Shown: positions 45,114-53,798 of the stretch, piece after piece
Position numbering within the stretch: position 1 is the stretch's first letter
Layout: each line of letters opens with the position of its first letter
NCBI GenBank assembly: GCA_965198565.1
Contig: OZ240665.1
Span: 2,046,001-2,110,000 of the forward strand
DNA from: LMUY01 sp965198565
GTDB taxonomy: Bacteria > Pseudomonadota > Alphaproteobacteria > Acetobacterales > Acetobacteraceae
Length of the DNA: 64,000 nucleotides
Direction of reading: 5' to 3'
Notes under the pieces: generated by a model
What the model was told of the DNA's origin: nothing
What the model saw: the letters and a program-made list of their open reading frames with translations, nothing else
Databases searched by the model: none
Program-made: the position numbers and the translations under genes

Positions 45114-46433
45114 TCAGCTCCGTTCGTCGATATAGGCCCGGCGCCGCAAGTCCCGCACCAACTGGCGGGACACCAGCTCCACCCGCTGGTTCAGCAACTG
45201 GTTGGAGATCTCCTCCTTGCTGGCGTCCGCGATGTTCTTCTGGTCGCGCGAGCACACCATCACCACGCCAATGCCGTCGGTGGAGATCAGCGGCCGACTG
45301 GCTTGGCCCGGCTGCATCGGAGTCAGCAGCGCGCGCATCGGGCCGGACAAGCCCTCCAGCCGGACCTCGCCCGGGTCGGCCGGGCGGGGGCTGTTGTTGG
45401 CCTTGTTCGCCGCCTCGATCGCGTCGCAGCTATGCGCGGTCTTGGAGATGGTTTCGGCGGCAAGAAGCTGCTTCTTCTGCTGGTCGGTCGGGTCCTGCGG
45501 GTTCAGCGGCGTGCTGAACGGCAGGAACACCTGCCGCAGCGAGATCACGGTCGCCATGTCCCGCCCGACCTCGCGCTTGTCGCGCAGGGTGACGATGATG
45601 ATGCCGCCGGGCACCACGATCGGGTTGCTCACCGCGCCCACCGGCATCTGGCTCAGCACGGCGGCGACTTGGGGGTCGAGCGTGGAGGCGCGGACCCAGC
45701 CCAGGTCACCGCCCTGCAGCGCGGTCTGGCTCTGGCTGAACTGCGCCGCCACCACCGCGAACGGCGCGCCGGTGCGCAGCTCCCCGATTACGGTGTCGGC
45801 GAAGCGCTGCGTATCGGCGGTCTTGGTCGGGTCCTCGATCGGCAGGAAAATCTCCGCCACGCGATACTCCGGCTGGCCCGTCTCGGCCTTGATGACGGCC
45901 TGCTGCGCCGCGATGTCGGCGTCGGAAATCTCGGCGCGCGGGCCCAACTCGTCGCGCAGCACCCGGGTCCAGCCGATCTGCACCCGGGTCTGGTCGATCA
46001 GCGTGCGCAGCGCCACGCCCTGGGTGCCGAGCTTCAGGCGCAGGGCGCCGGGCTGCATGCCGTTGCGCTGCTCGATACTGGCGATGGCCGTGGCGATGTC
46101 CTTGTCCGACACCACGATCTTGCGGCGCTGCTCCTCCTGCAGGCGCAGCCGCTCGTCGATCAACTGCCGCTTGATCTGCGGCGCCAGCCGGCTGAGCACG
46201 TCCGCACTCATCGGCAGCCCGGTGGACAGCGCGAACAGCCGCGCCCGGGCCTGCACATCGCCCTCGCTGATCACGTCGCCATTGACCACCGCCACGATCC
46301 GCTCCGTCGCACCCGGATTGGCCGGCACCGTGGCGCTGACCGGCTGCACGCTCGAGCGCACCGCGGGCGCCGGCCCGGCGGCGGCAAGCAGCGCGGTCGC
46401 CGCGAGGAGGGCGGAAGTGAAGCCTGGACGCAT
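45114..46433 (-). CDS. surA: Periplasmic chaperone/peptidyl-prolyl isomerase SurA
   Basis: This 439-residue protein has a signal peptide (ALLAATALLAAAGPAPA), a SurA N-terminal chaperone domain (RIVAVVNGDVISEGDVQARA) and a parvulin domain (EYRVAEIFLPIEDP... GGDLGWVRASTLDPQVAAVL). A second, degenerate isomerase region lies at about 320-420. It escorts beta-barrel precursors such as LptD, which is encoded 15 bases upstream in the same operon. The pdxA gene often found between surA and rsmA is absent; rsmA follows directly. Confidence 0.94.
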   Translation of the reverse strand: MRPGFTSALLAATALLAAAGPAPAVRSSVQPVSATVPANPGATERIVAVVNGDVISEGDVQARARLFALSTGLPMSADVLSRLAPQIKRQLIDERLRLQEEQRRKIVVSDKDIATAIASIEQRNGMQPGALRLKLGTQGVALRTLIDQTRVQIGWTRVLRDELGPRAEISDADIAAQQAVIKAETGQPEYRVAEIFLPIEDPTKTADTQRFADTVIGELRTGAPFAVVAAQFSQSQTALQGGDLGWVRASTLDPQVAAVLSQMPVGAVSNPIVVPGGIIIVTLRDKREVGRDMATVISLRQVFLPFSTPLNPQDPTDQQKKQLLAAETISKTAHSCDAIEAANKANNSPRPADPGEVRLEGLSGPMRALLTPMQPGQASRPLISTDGIGVVMVCSRDQKNIADASKEEISNQLLNQRVELVSRQLVRDLRRRAYIDERS

Positions 46434-46448
46434 TGCGTATCCCTCTTA

Positions 46449-48692
46449 TCAGCCGTGGAAGCCGAACTGCCCGACCGTCTTCAGCGTGATCTGGAACAGG
46501 ATCGTCGTGCCCCCATCGTCGCCGCTGATGGACGTATAGCGCCGGATGTAGTTGACGTCGAAGATAAAACACTCGTCTTCATAGGTGCCGCGCGCCCCGA
46601 TCGTGTCGAGGCTGCCGGTCTGCACGTCGTAGCGGGCATTACCGGACAGCTTATAGCGGCCATACTGCGTGCTCACCGAGCTCTCGACTTCGTTGCGAGG
46701 CACAAAGTAGCTGGCCGGGTAGCCAGTCGGCGGATTTGCCGCCGGCGGCGTCAGGAACAGGTAGTACGGAGTGATGTCCGAGTACAGATAGCCCAGGCCC
46801 ACCTTGAACACCGGCTTGCCGGCGGACGCCACCACCTCGCCGAAAGTCAGGTCGCCATTGACTGGGGAGACCCGGCCGCGCGCCGTCAGGTCGAGCCAGC
46901 TTGCGGGGGTGACCGTGCCGCGGAACACCACGTCCGACACGTGGTTGGTGTCGCCGGCCAGCAGCGGGATGCTGTCGTCGCGGTGCTCGCGGTAGGACTG
47001 CCCGATCAGGCCGTCGAAGGTGGTGCCGCCCCACACCCAGTTGAGGTGCAGCCCGACATTGGCGCGCAGCCCGCCATTGAACCGGTCGATGCCGCCGTAG
47101 CGGTTCAGCGAGAACAGCGTCGCGTCATCGAACTCGTAGTCGATGCTGTCCTCGTTGGGGATGTTGCGGCCGAAATACGCCCCGGCGTTGGGCGCGGCGA
47201 TCAGTTGCACGATCGGCTCCACCACCTGCGTGCCCTCGCCCCCCGTGTCGCGGATGAACGGCCAGTGCATGATCGCGGCCACCGTCGGCTGCGCGCGCGC
47301 CAGGTCCGCGCTGGTGGCGGTGCCGTAGGCGGGCTGCTGATTGAGGTCGGTGGCGTTGTACGCCGCCACGTCGGCATGCACCGTCACGTTGTAGCGCTCG
47401 CCCAGATAGCCCGCGAACGGCCGCTGCCAATCCACGCTGCCGCCGGCCCGCTGCGTGTTGTTGCCCACCTCGCGCACGACGTTGAAGTCCTCCGTGTCGA
47501 ACCGCCAGCGGCCGCCGAGGAAATCGGGCTCGCTGAAAAAGCTGTATTCGTAGCGCGGCAGCACGAAGGGCAGCGTCGATTGCGTGATCGAACTCGCCAA
47601 GCCCTGATAGGCGAGCGCGTCGAGCTTGGTGTAGGAGCCGACCCCGAACCCCTCCACATAGGCCGAGCTGGTCAGCAGGCTGCTGTAGTTCTGCACCCGG
47701 AAATCGGCCAGGTAGGTGGCGCTGGTGGCGCGATTGAGGTTGAACCCGTAGCGCCAGGTGTCGTCGTAGTCGAAGTCGCCCTTGGCGAAGACGTAGCCCT
47801 CGGGCGTGCCATGCATCAGCGCGCCGGCCGCGTCGACCAGCACGTTGCCGTTGTTGAACCGGCGGCGATACTCGGCCGAGACCTGCTGGCCGCTTTCGCT
47901 GGCGATCTCCGGCGAGATCGTCAGGTCCTGGTTGTCGTCGATGGCCCAGAAATACGGCTGCTCGAAGAAGGTGCCGACATGGCTGGCCTCGCCAAAGCTC
48001 GGCGTGAGGAACCCGCTCGCCCGCCGCACCGACGGGTCGGGCGTCGAGAGATAGGGGATGTAGGCCACCGGCAGCCCGTCGATGTCGAGCAGCGCGTCGC
48101 GGTATTCGATGCGCTTGTGCTCGATGTCTTGCGTGGCGGTGAGCGCGCGCAACTGCCACAGCGGCGGCTTGGTCGGGTCCGTCTTGCACAGGTCGCAGGT
48201 GGTGTAGACGGCGTGGGTCAGCTCGTTGATCTCGCCGTCGGTGCGGCGGGCGCCGTTGGCCGCCAGCTTGCCGTTTTCCGCCAGCAGCGTGCGCATCCCC
48301 ACCAGCACGCCCTGCCGCATCCCCTGGGTCAGCTCGGCATAATCGGCGAACAGCACCTGCCCATCCGGTTCCACGATGGTGACGTGGCCCGATGCCGCGG
48401 CGACGTTGGTGTTGCGGTCGAAGGTGATCGTGTCGGCGCGCAGCAGGTGGTCGTTCTGCCACGCCTCGACATGCCCAGTCGCGGTGACGATGCCGGTCTC
48501 GCGGTTATACGCGATGCTGTCGGCGGTGAACCCGACCGGCTGGTTGCGGTCCAGCGGGGTGACTTGCCCGTTGCCGGTGGTGGGCGAGACGAATTGCGCC
48601 TGGGCCGTCTGGCGTGGCAGCAGCAGGGCCGCGCCCATGAATGCCCCCAAAGCCGCAGCCGGAACGGCGGCGGCCAGCGATCGCAGCGCCAT
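46449..48692 (-). CDS. lptD: LPS assembly outer-membrane protein LptD
   Basis: This 747-residue protein has a signal sequence, an N-terminal OstA-like beta-jellyroll (VGFTADSIAYNRETGIVTATGHVEAWQ) and a long C-terminal beta-barrel. Two cysteines lie close together (YTTCDLCKTD) and another near the end (DECFIFDVN). LptD inserts lipopolysaccharide into the outer leaflet with LptE. ATG 48692 shares its A with the lptG stop (TGATG). Order lptF-lptG-lptD-surA-rsmA places LPS export and barrel assembly in one unit. Confidence 0.95.
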   Translation of the reverse strand: MALRSLAAAVPAAALGAFMGAALLLPRQTAQAQFVSPTTGNGQVTPLDRNQPVGFTADSIAYNRETGIVTATGHVEAWQNDHLLRADTITFDRNTNVAAASGHVTIVEPDGQVLFADYAELTQGMRQGVLVGMRTLLAENGKLAANGARRTDGEINELTHAVYTTCDLCKTDPTKPPLWQLRALTATQDIEHKRIEYRDALLDIDGLPVAYIPYLSTPDPSVRRASGFLTPSFGEASHVGTFFEQPYFWAIDDNQDLTISPEIASESGQQVSAEYRRRFNNGNVLVDAAGALMHGTPEGYVFAKGDFDYDDTWRYGFNLNRATSATYLADFRVQNYSSLLTSSAYVEGFGVGSYTKLDALAYQGLASSITQSTLPFVLPRYEYSFFSEPDFLGGRWRFDTEDFNVVREVGNNTQRAGGSVDWQRPFAGYLGERYNVTVHADVAAYNATDLNQQPAYGTATSADLARAQPTVAAIMHWPFIRDTGGEGTQVVEPIVQLIAAPNAGAYFGRNIPNEDSIDYEFDDATLFSLNRYGGIDRFNGGLRANVGLHLNWVWGGTTFDGLIGQSYREHRDDSIPLLAGDTNHVSDVVFRGTVTPASWLDLTARGRVSPVNGDLTFGEVVASAGKPVFKVGLGYLYSDITPYYLFLTPPAANPPTGYPASYFVPRNEVESSVSTQYGRYKLSGNARYDVQTGSLDTIGARGTYEDECFIFDVNYIRRYTSISGDDGGTTILFQITLKTVGQFGFHG

Positions 48693-49801
48693 CAACCATC
48701 CTCGAGATGGAGCAGCAACGCGACCGCCAGCATCAGCCCGGCCAGCGCCGGCGCCCAGGCCGCCAGCGCCACCGGCAAGGCGCCGGATTGGCCGAACTCC
48801 TCCGTCACCTTCGAGATCACGAACAGCAGGAAGCCAGCCGCCACCCCGCTGCCGATCATCTGCGCCACCCCGCCGCGCCGGGTCGTTCGCATCGAGAAGC
48901 CGGCGGAAACCAGCGACATGGTGGCCGCGAGCAAAGGCAGCGCCAGCAGCGACTGGAAGTGCAGCCGGTGGCGCACGGAGGAGAAGCCCGAGCGATCCAG
49001 CAGCCGGATGAAGCCCGGCAGCGCCCAGACCGAGAGCGTGTCCGGCGAGGCGAAGCTTTCCTGCACCCGGCCCACCGTCAGGTCGGTGGGCAGCCGCATG
49101 GTGCCGACCGGCTGCGGCAGGTGGTCGGGCAGCATGGTGCGCGCGCCATGCAGCAGCCAGGCGCCGGGGGTGAGCTCGGCGTCGCTGGCTTCCACGCGCT
49201 GCAGCTCGCGGTCATCCGGGCTGAGCCGGAACACCACCACGTCGGTGCCGATCAGGTGGCCCTTGTGCAGGCTGACGCTGCGCGCGTTGAGGATCGCCAC
49301 CCCGTTCGGCACCAGCTCCCGGTCCGACTGGCGCAGCCAGAGCTGGCCGCCCGCCAGCGCCAGCGGGCCGCCGCCGGTGCGCAGATAGGTGTTGTCCAGC
49401 GCCTCCGCCCGGGCCAGCATCGCCGAGGACAGCGGGCTGATCAGCGCCGTCGCGACCACCCCGAGCAAGGCGGCGCAGGCGACCGGCGCCGACAGGAACT
49501 GCCAGGCCGAAATCCCCGCCGCGCGCGCGACGATCAGCTCGGAGGACCGGGTCAGCCGCCAAAACGCCAGGATCCCGCCCAGCAGGATGGCGAACGGCAT
49601 GATCTGCAGCATGATATAGGGCAGCCGCAGCGCCGCGATCTGCAGCACCAGGCCGAACGTCGCATCGGGCTTGGTGGCGGCGCGTCGCAGCAGCTCAATG
49701 AAGTCGAACAGCGACACCAGCCCCGAGAGCGCCGCAATCATCGCCAGCACCGCGGCGGAGAACTGGCGCGCGATGTAGAGCGACAGGGTGGCCGAGACCA
49801 T
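48692..49801 (-). CDS. lptG: LPS export permease LptG
   Basis: This 369-residue YjgP/YjgQ-family permease starts MVSATLSLYIARQFSAAVLAMIAAL. It has three helices at each end around a periplasmic jellyroll domain. Conserved blocks are LLRRAATKP, PFAILLGGILAFWRLTRSSELIVARAAGISAWQFL and the C-terminal helices from ALPLLAATMSLVSAGFSMR. It joins LptF and LptB2 to extract LPS. The start overlaps the lptF stop (TGATG). The long frame upstream is an lptF shadow. Confidence 0.94.
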   Translation of the reverse strand: MVSATLSLYIARQFSAAVLAMIAALSGLVSLFDFIELLRRAATKPDATFGLVLQIAALRLPYIMLQIMPFAILLGGILAFWRLTRSSELIVARAAGISAWQFLSAPVACAALLGVVATALISPLSSAMLARAEALDNTYLRTGGGPLALAGGQLWLRQSDRELVPNGVAILNARSVSLHKGHLIGTDVVVFRLSPDDRELQRVEASDAELTPGAWLLHGARTMLPDHLPQPVGTMRLPTDLTVGRVQESFASPDTLSVWALPGFIRLLDRSGFSSVRHRLHFQSLLALPLLAATMSLVSAGFSMRTTRRGGVAQMIGSGVAAGFLLFVISKVTEEFGQSGALPVALAAWAPALAGLMLAVALLLHLEDG

Positions 49802-50955
49802 CACGCCGGCCTGGCTCCGCGGCCGACCGCCTGCGCCCCCGCCGCACGCAGCCGTTCCAGCGCGCCCGGCGCGAACAGGGCCCAGGCGCAGACCACGCCC
49901 GGCCCGACCGCCGCCAGCCAGACCAGCGGGATCAGCCCGGTCGACCGGGCGGCCAGGTTCGCCACCGCCAATTGCAGCGCCAGCAGCGACGTCACCGACA
50001 TTGCCGCCACCAGCGGCCGCAGCAAGTTGCCATGCCGCCGGAACGACCCGGCGAGCACCGACAGCAGCGCCACCATCGCGAACGACACCGCCGTCAGCGG
50101 CGCCGACAGCCGCCGGTTCGCCTCCACCAGGAACTTGCCGGCATCCTGCGGCAGCAGCGCGCTCGTCTCCGGATGGAACAGCTCGTGCATCGACATCTCG
50201 GTCACGTCGCGATAGCGCACGTTGTCGTTCTTGCTGTTGCCCGTCAGGTCGACCGTGTTCTGCGTGAAGGTCAGCACGTCCAGCCGCCCGGTATGGCTGT
50301 CCACCTCCTCGCGCGAGCCGTTCTCCAGCAGCACCGCCGGGCCGTTCGGGCCGTCGATCAGCCGGCCGCGCTCGGCCAGGATGGTGGCGCGGGTGTTCTT
50401 CTCGCGCGTGTCCTCCACCAGGATGCCGCGCAACGTGCCGTCCACGTCGCGGGAGCGGACATAGACGGTGAGGTTGTCGGACGCCTCGGTGAACACGCCC
50501 TCCTGCAGCAGGAAGGCGGCCAGGCGGTTGCGGATGGCAAATTGGTATTCCCGGAACGCGCTGTAGCTGGCAGGCACAATCCATACGTTGAGCGCATAGC
50601 AACATACCATCGCCATGCACGCGACGGCCAGGGCGGGCCGCGCCAGCGCGACCTGCGACATGCCAGCCGTGCGCATGACCGTCAGCTCGCGGTCGCCCGA
50701 GAGCCGGCCATAGACGAACTGGATCACGACGAAGGTGGTGATCGGCAGGATGACGGCCACGAAGTCGGGAATCAGCAGCCCGGTGAGCTGCAGGAACACC
50801 AGCAGCGAGAGGCCGCGATTGACCACCAACTCCACGAACCGCAGCGACTGGGTGAGCCAGATCAGCGCCACCAGCGCCCCGGTGGCGCCGAGCAGGGCGA
50901 TGATCAGTTGCCGGGCGATGTAGCGGTCGAGTCGGTTGACGATTGGGTAAGCCAT
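49801..50955 (-). CDS. lptF: LPS export permease LptF
   Basis: This 384-residue partner of LptG has the same fold: NRLDRYIARQLIIALLGATGALVALIWL (first helix), RLSGDRELTVMRTAGMSQVALARP (coupling helix to LptB), a periplasmic domain, then three C-terminal helices. ATG 50955 follows an AGGTAG sequence. An upstream extension of 52 codons is open but not conserved-looking. It is the first gene of the operon, and its promoter should lie in 50956-51197, a region shared with the divergent FGGY kinase gene. Confidence 0.94.
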   Translation of the reverse strand: MAYPIVNRLDRYIARQLIIALLGATGALVALIWLTQSLRFVELVVNRGLSLLVFLQLTGLLIPDFVAVILPITTFVVIQFVYGRLSGDRELTVMRTAGMSQVALARPALAVACMAMVCCYALNVWIVPASYSAFREYQFAIRNRLAAFLLQEGVFTEASDNLTVYVRSRDVDGTLRGILVEDTREKNTRATILAERGRLIDGPNGPAVLLENGSREEVDSHTGRLDVLTFTQNTVDLTGNSKNDNVRYRDVTEMSMHELFHPETSALLPQDAGKFLVEANRRLSAPLTAVSFAMVALLSVLAGSFRRHGNLLRPLVAAMSVTSLLALQLAVANLAARSTGLIPLVWLAAVGPGVVCAWALFAPGALERLRAAGAQAVGRGARPA

Positions 50956-51075
50956 GGTGGGGCTACCTTTAGCGGCGCCAGGCGAGCGGTAAAAGCCGTG
51001 AAGCCCACCTGTTGCATTTGGACGCACGCCGTGTGGTTTGCGCCGCGGCATCGGCCCGGCGCTGAGCCATCGTAG

Positions 51076-51101
51076 GGTGGGGTGCGCTTTGGCACCCCAC
51101 C
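51076..51101. terminator. Perfect 10-bp stem hairpin in the lptF/FGGY-kinase gap
   Basis: GGTGGGGTGC and GCACCCCACC pair around the loop GCTTTG. No run of T follows, so it is not a standard terminator. It may be a copy of a GTAGGGTGGGGTGC-type repeat known from other genomes, or part of the leader of either divergent gene. Confidence 0.45.
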
Positions 51102-51197
51102 ACAGCCGCACGCGTTGATGCGCTCGTGGTGCGATGATACGGTCCGGAGCAGCAGGTGGGCGGGGACATTGGCAATAATCGTAGCGACCAAGGGCCT

Positions 51198-52874
51198 ATG
51201 ATGGACGCTGTCTTGGGCGTGGACGTCGGCACCGGCAGCGCCCGCGCGGGCGTGTTCGACCTCACCGGCCGCAGCCTGGGCCAAGCCACCCACAGGGTCC
51301 AAATCTGGCGCCCGCGCCCCGATTTCGTGCAGCAGTCCAGCACCGACATCTGGAACGCGGTCTGCAGCGCGGTCCGAAATGCCCTGCTGGCGGCCGGCCC
51401 GGACGTGACCGTGCGCGGCATCGGCTTCGACGCGACCTGCTCCCTGGTGGTGATCGGCCCGGCGGGCGAGCCCGTCTCGGTGGACCCGGACGGCGCCGAG
51501 CTGCAGGACGTGATCGTCTGGATGGACCACCGCGCCAACGCCCAGGCCGCCCGCATCAACGCCGCCGGGCACAGGGTGCTGGACTATGTCGGCGGCCGCA
51601 TCTCGCCCGAGATGGAGACCCCCAAGCTGCTCTGGCTGCAGGAGACCATGCCCGAGGTGATGGCCCGCGCTGGGCTGTTCTTCGACCTGCCGGACTTCCT
51701 GACCTGGCGCGCCACCGGCGCCACATCGCGCTCGCTGTGCTCGACCGTGTGCAAATGGACCTATCTCGGCCACGAGCGGCGCTGGGACGAAAGCTATTTC
51801 CGCCAGATCGGCCTGGGCGGGCTGGCCGACGAAGGCTTTGCCCGCATCGGCCAGGACGTGCGCCCGCTCGGCGGCGCGGTCGGGTCGGGGCTGTCGGCGG
51901 AGGCGGCCGCCGCGTTCGGCCTGCCGCCCGGCATCCCGGTCGGCGTCTCGGCCATCGACGCGCATGCGGGCGGCCTGGGCGTGATCGGCGCCTCGTTGGA
52001 CGGGCAGACCCCCACCGACGCGGCGCTGCGGCAGCGCGTCGCCTTGGTCGGCGGCACCTCGAGCTGTCACATGGCGGTGGTGGCCGAGCCCGCCTTCGTG
52101 CCCGGCGTGTGGGGGCCGTATTTCTCCGCCATGATCCCCGGCCTATGGCTCAGCGAGGGGGGGCAATCGGCCACCGGCGCGCTGATCGACCACGTGGTGC
52201 AGACCCATGCCGCCTACCCGGCGCTGCTGAAGCTGGCCGAGCAGCACGGCCAAACCATGTACCAGGTGCTGAACGACCGCCTGGCCACCCTGCCGGCCGA
52301 GTTCCCCGCCGTGCTCACCCGCCACCTCCACGTGCTGCCGGACTTCATCGGCAACCGTTCCCCCCGGGCCGACCCGGCGGCGCGCGGGAGCATCGTGGGG
52401 CTGGGCCTGTCCGCCACCCTGGACGACCTGGCCGTGCTCTATCTCGCCACCATCCAGAGCATCGCCTACGGCACCCGCCACATCATCGAGGCGATGAACG
52501 CCAACGGCTACGCCATCGACACCATCATGGCCTGCGGCGGCGGCACCAAGAATCCGGTGTTCCTGCGCGCCCATGCCGACGCGACCGGTTGCCGCATCGT
52601 GCTGCCGCGCGAGCCGGAGGCGATCCTGCTCGGTGCGGCGATGCTGGGTGCGGTGGCTGCCGCGGCGTATCCCGACCTGCGCGGCGCGATGGCGGGGATG
52701 AGCGGCGCCGGGTCGATCATCGCGCCGGACCCGGCGGTGAAAGCCTATCACGACGCCAAATACGCCGTGTTCCAGCGGCTCTACGCCGACCAATTGGCCT
52801 ATCGCGGCCTGATGCAGGGGCCCACGATGCAGGAGCCCACGATGCAGGAGCCCACGATGCAGGAGATGGCGTGA
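51198..52874 (+). CDS. FGGY-family carbohydrate kinase (ribulokinase-like)
   Basis: This 558-residue sugar kinase has VLGVDVGTGSARAGVFDLTGR (ATP-binding N-lobe), DVIVWMDHRA, and DAHAGGLGVIG with the catalytic Asp. The C-lobe signature, MACGGGTKNPVFLRAHADATG, is also present. This layout matches the subgroup that phosphorylates ribulose-type ketoses; the exact sugar is open. ATG 51198 or 51201. The C-terminus holds an in-frame tandem repeat (MQEPT, 15-base units at 52812-52865) that adds a tail of about 17 residues. The cupin gene follows with TGATG overlap. Confidence 0.88.
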   Translation: MMDAVLGVDVGTGSARAGVFDLTGRSLGQATHRVQIWRPRPDFVQQSSTDIWNAVCSAVRNALLAAGPDVTVRGIGFDATCSLVVIGPAGEPVSVDPDGAELQDVIVWMDHRANAQAARINAAGHRVLDYVGGRISPEMETPKLLWLQETMPEVMARAGLFFDLPDFLTWRATGATSRSLCSTVCKWTYLGHERRWDESYFRQIGLGGLADEGFARIGQDVRPLGGAVGSGLSAEAAAAFGLPPGIPVGVSAIDAHAGGLGVIGASLDGQTPTDAALRQRVALVGGTSSCHMAVVAEPAFVPGVWGPYFSAMIPGLWLSEGGQSATGALIDHVVQTHAAYPALLKLAEQHGQTMYQVLNDRLATLPAEFPAVLTRHLHVLPDFIGNRSPRADPAARGSIVGLGLSATLDDLAVLYLATIQSIAYGTRHIIEAMNANGYAIDTIMACGGGTKNPVFLRAHADATGCRIVLPREPEAILLGAAMLGAVAAAAYPDLRGAMAGMSGAGSIIAPDPAVKAYHDAKYAVFQRLYADQLAYRGLMQGPTMQEPTMQEPTMQEMA

Positions 52875-53326
52875 TGACGGACTGGCGCGACAACGGCGTG
52901 CGCGTGATCCCGGGCGACAGCCTCGACACCAACACGGCGCAGACCCCCGGCATGAGCCGCGCCGCCGCGATCAACTTCGCCCGCGTCGGCGCGCAGAAGA
53001 TCTGGGCCGGCACCGTGCACATCCATCCGGACGCCAAGACCGGCGCCCACCACCATGGCGCGCTGGAGAGCGTGCTCTACGTGATCCGCGGCCGCGCCCG
53101 CATGCGCTGGGGCGAGGCGTTGGAATACACCGCCGAGGCCGGCCCGGGCGATTTCATCTTCATTCCGCCCTACGTACCGCACCAGGAGCTCAACGCCAGT
53201 GCGGAGGAGGAGCTGGAATGCGTGGTGATCCGCAGCGACAACGAGGCGGTGGTGGTGAACCTGGACATCGAGCCGGCGCCGGGGCCGGAGACGGTTCGCT
53301 GGGTGGACCCCATCCATCGGGCATGA
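52874..53326 (+). CDS. Cupin-domain protein
   Basis: This 150-residue single-domain beta-barrel has motif 1 GAHHHGALESVLYVIRG (three His plus Glu metal ligands) and motif 2 PGDFIFIPPYVPHQELN. It starts at the ATG overlapping the kinase stop. Its role may be in sugar or sugar-acid metabolism with the kinase, for example as an isomerase, or in sensing, but the sequence does not decide this. Metal binding is likely. Confidence 0.85.
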   Translation: MTDWRDNGVRVIPGDSLDTNTAQTPGMSRAAAINFARVGAQKIWAGTVHIHPDAKTGAHHHGALESVLYVIRGRARMRWGEALEYTAEAGPGDFIFIPPYVPHQELNASAEEELECVVIRSDNEAVVVNLDIEPAPGPETVRWVDPIHRA

Positions 53327-53446
53327 CGGCGAGCGCCACGCTGGCCTCGGTCAGCGTGGTCGAGTTTGAGACGCGCGCCTGGGCGAACTCGAGAGATGCG
53401 AGAGCGGGATGAGTAATCCCCCATCCTACGGCGGCTCATTTTAGGG

Positions 53447-53789
53447 TCAGCCAACGTCGTCCATCACGGCTATAAGTCCGTCGGCCGGGTATGCGGTGGG
53501 TGCACCGGACCGTGCAGCAGCGATGGCGGCGAACGCGGCGATGACCGAGTCGAGCGCATCCGGTGAGGCGAGCATGATCTCGTGTTGGGCTGCGGTGAAG
53601 CCCAGGCGCTTGCCTAAGCCGCCCAGGATTTGCTCTCGCGCCGGACGTTGATCGGATTTGGCATAGCCGCTGTTCGATGGTTGCGATCCACACTGTCGGC
53701 TTGGTGCAATGCGCTTTCCAGCGATGGGCGTCTCCTGAGAAATCTATGCCGAGGTATATGCACTTTGCATCGCGGAGTTCGCTTGTCAT
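53447..53789 (-). pseudogene. Decayed DUF429-family gene
   Basis: The first 40 codons read as a DUF429 N-terminus (CIYLGIDFSGDAHRWKAHC..TVWIATIEQ). A change of frame near 53640 joins it to the family C-terminus (RPAREQILGGLGKRLGFTAAQ, ASPDALDSVIAAFAAIAAA) ending at TGA 53447. Complete family members, as I recall them, are about 250 residues, so some 130 residues between the two ends are missing. A large deletion plus a frame shift is the simplest reading. It begins 9 bases after the macrodomain-like gene and was probably co-transcribed with it. Confidence 0.75.
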
Positions 53790-53798
53790 GCAATCGAT

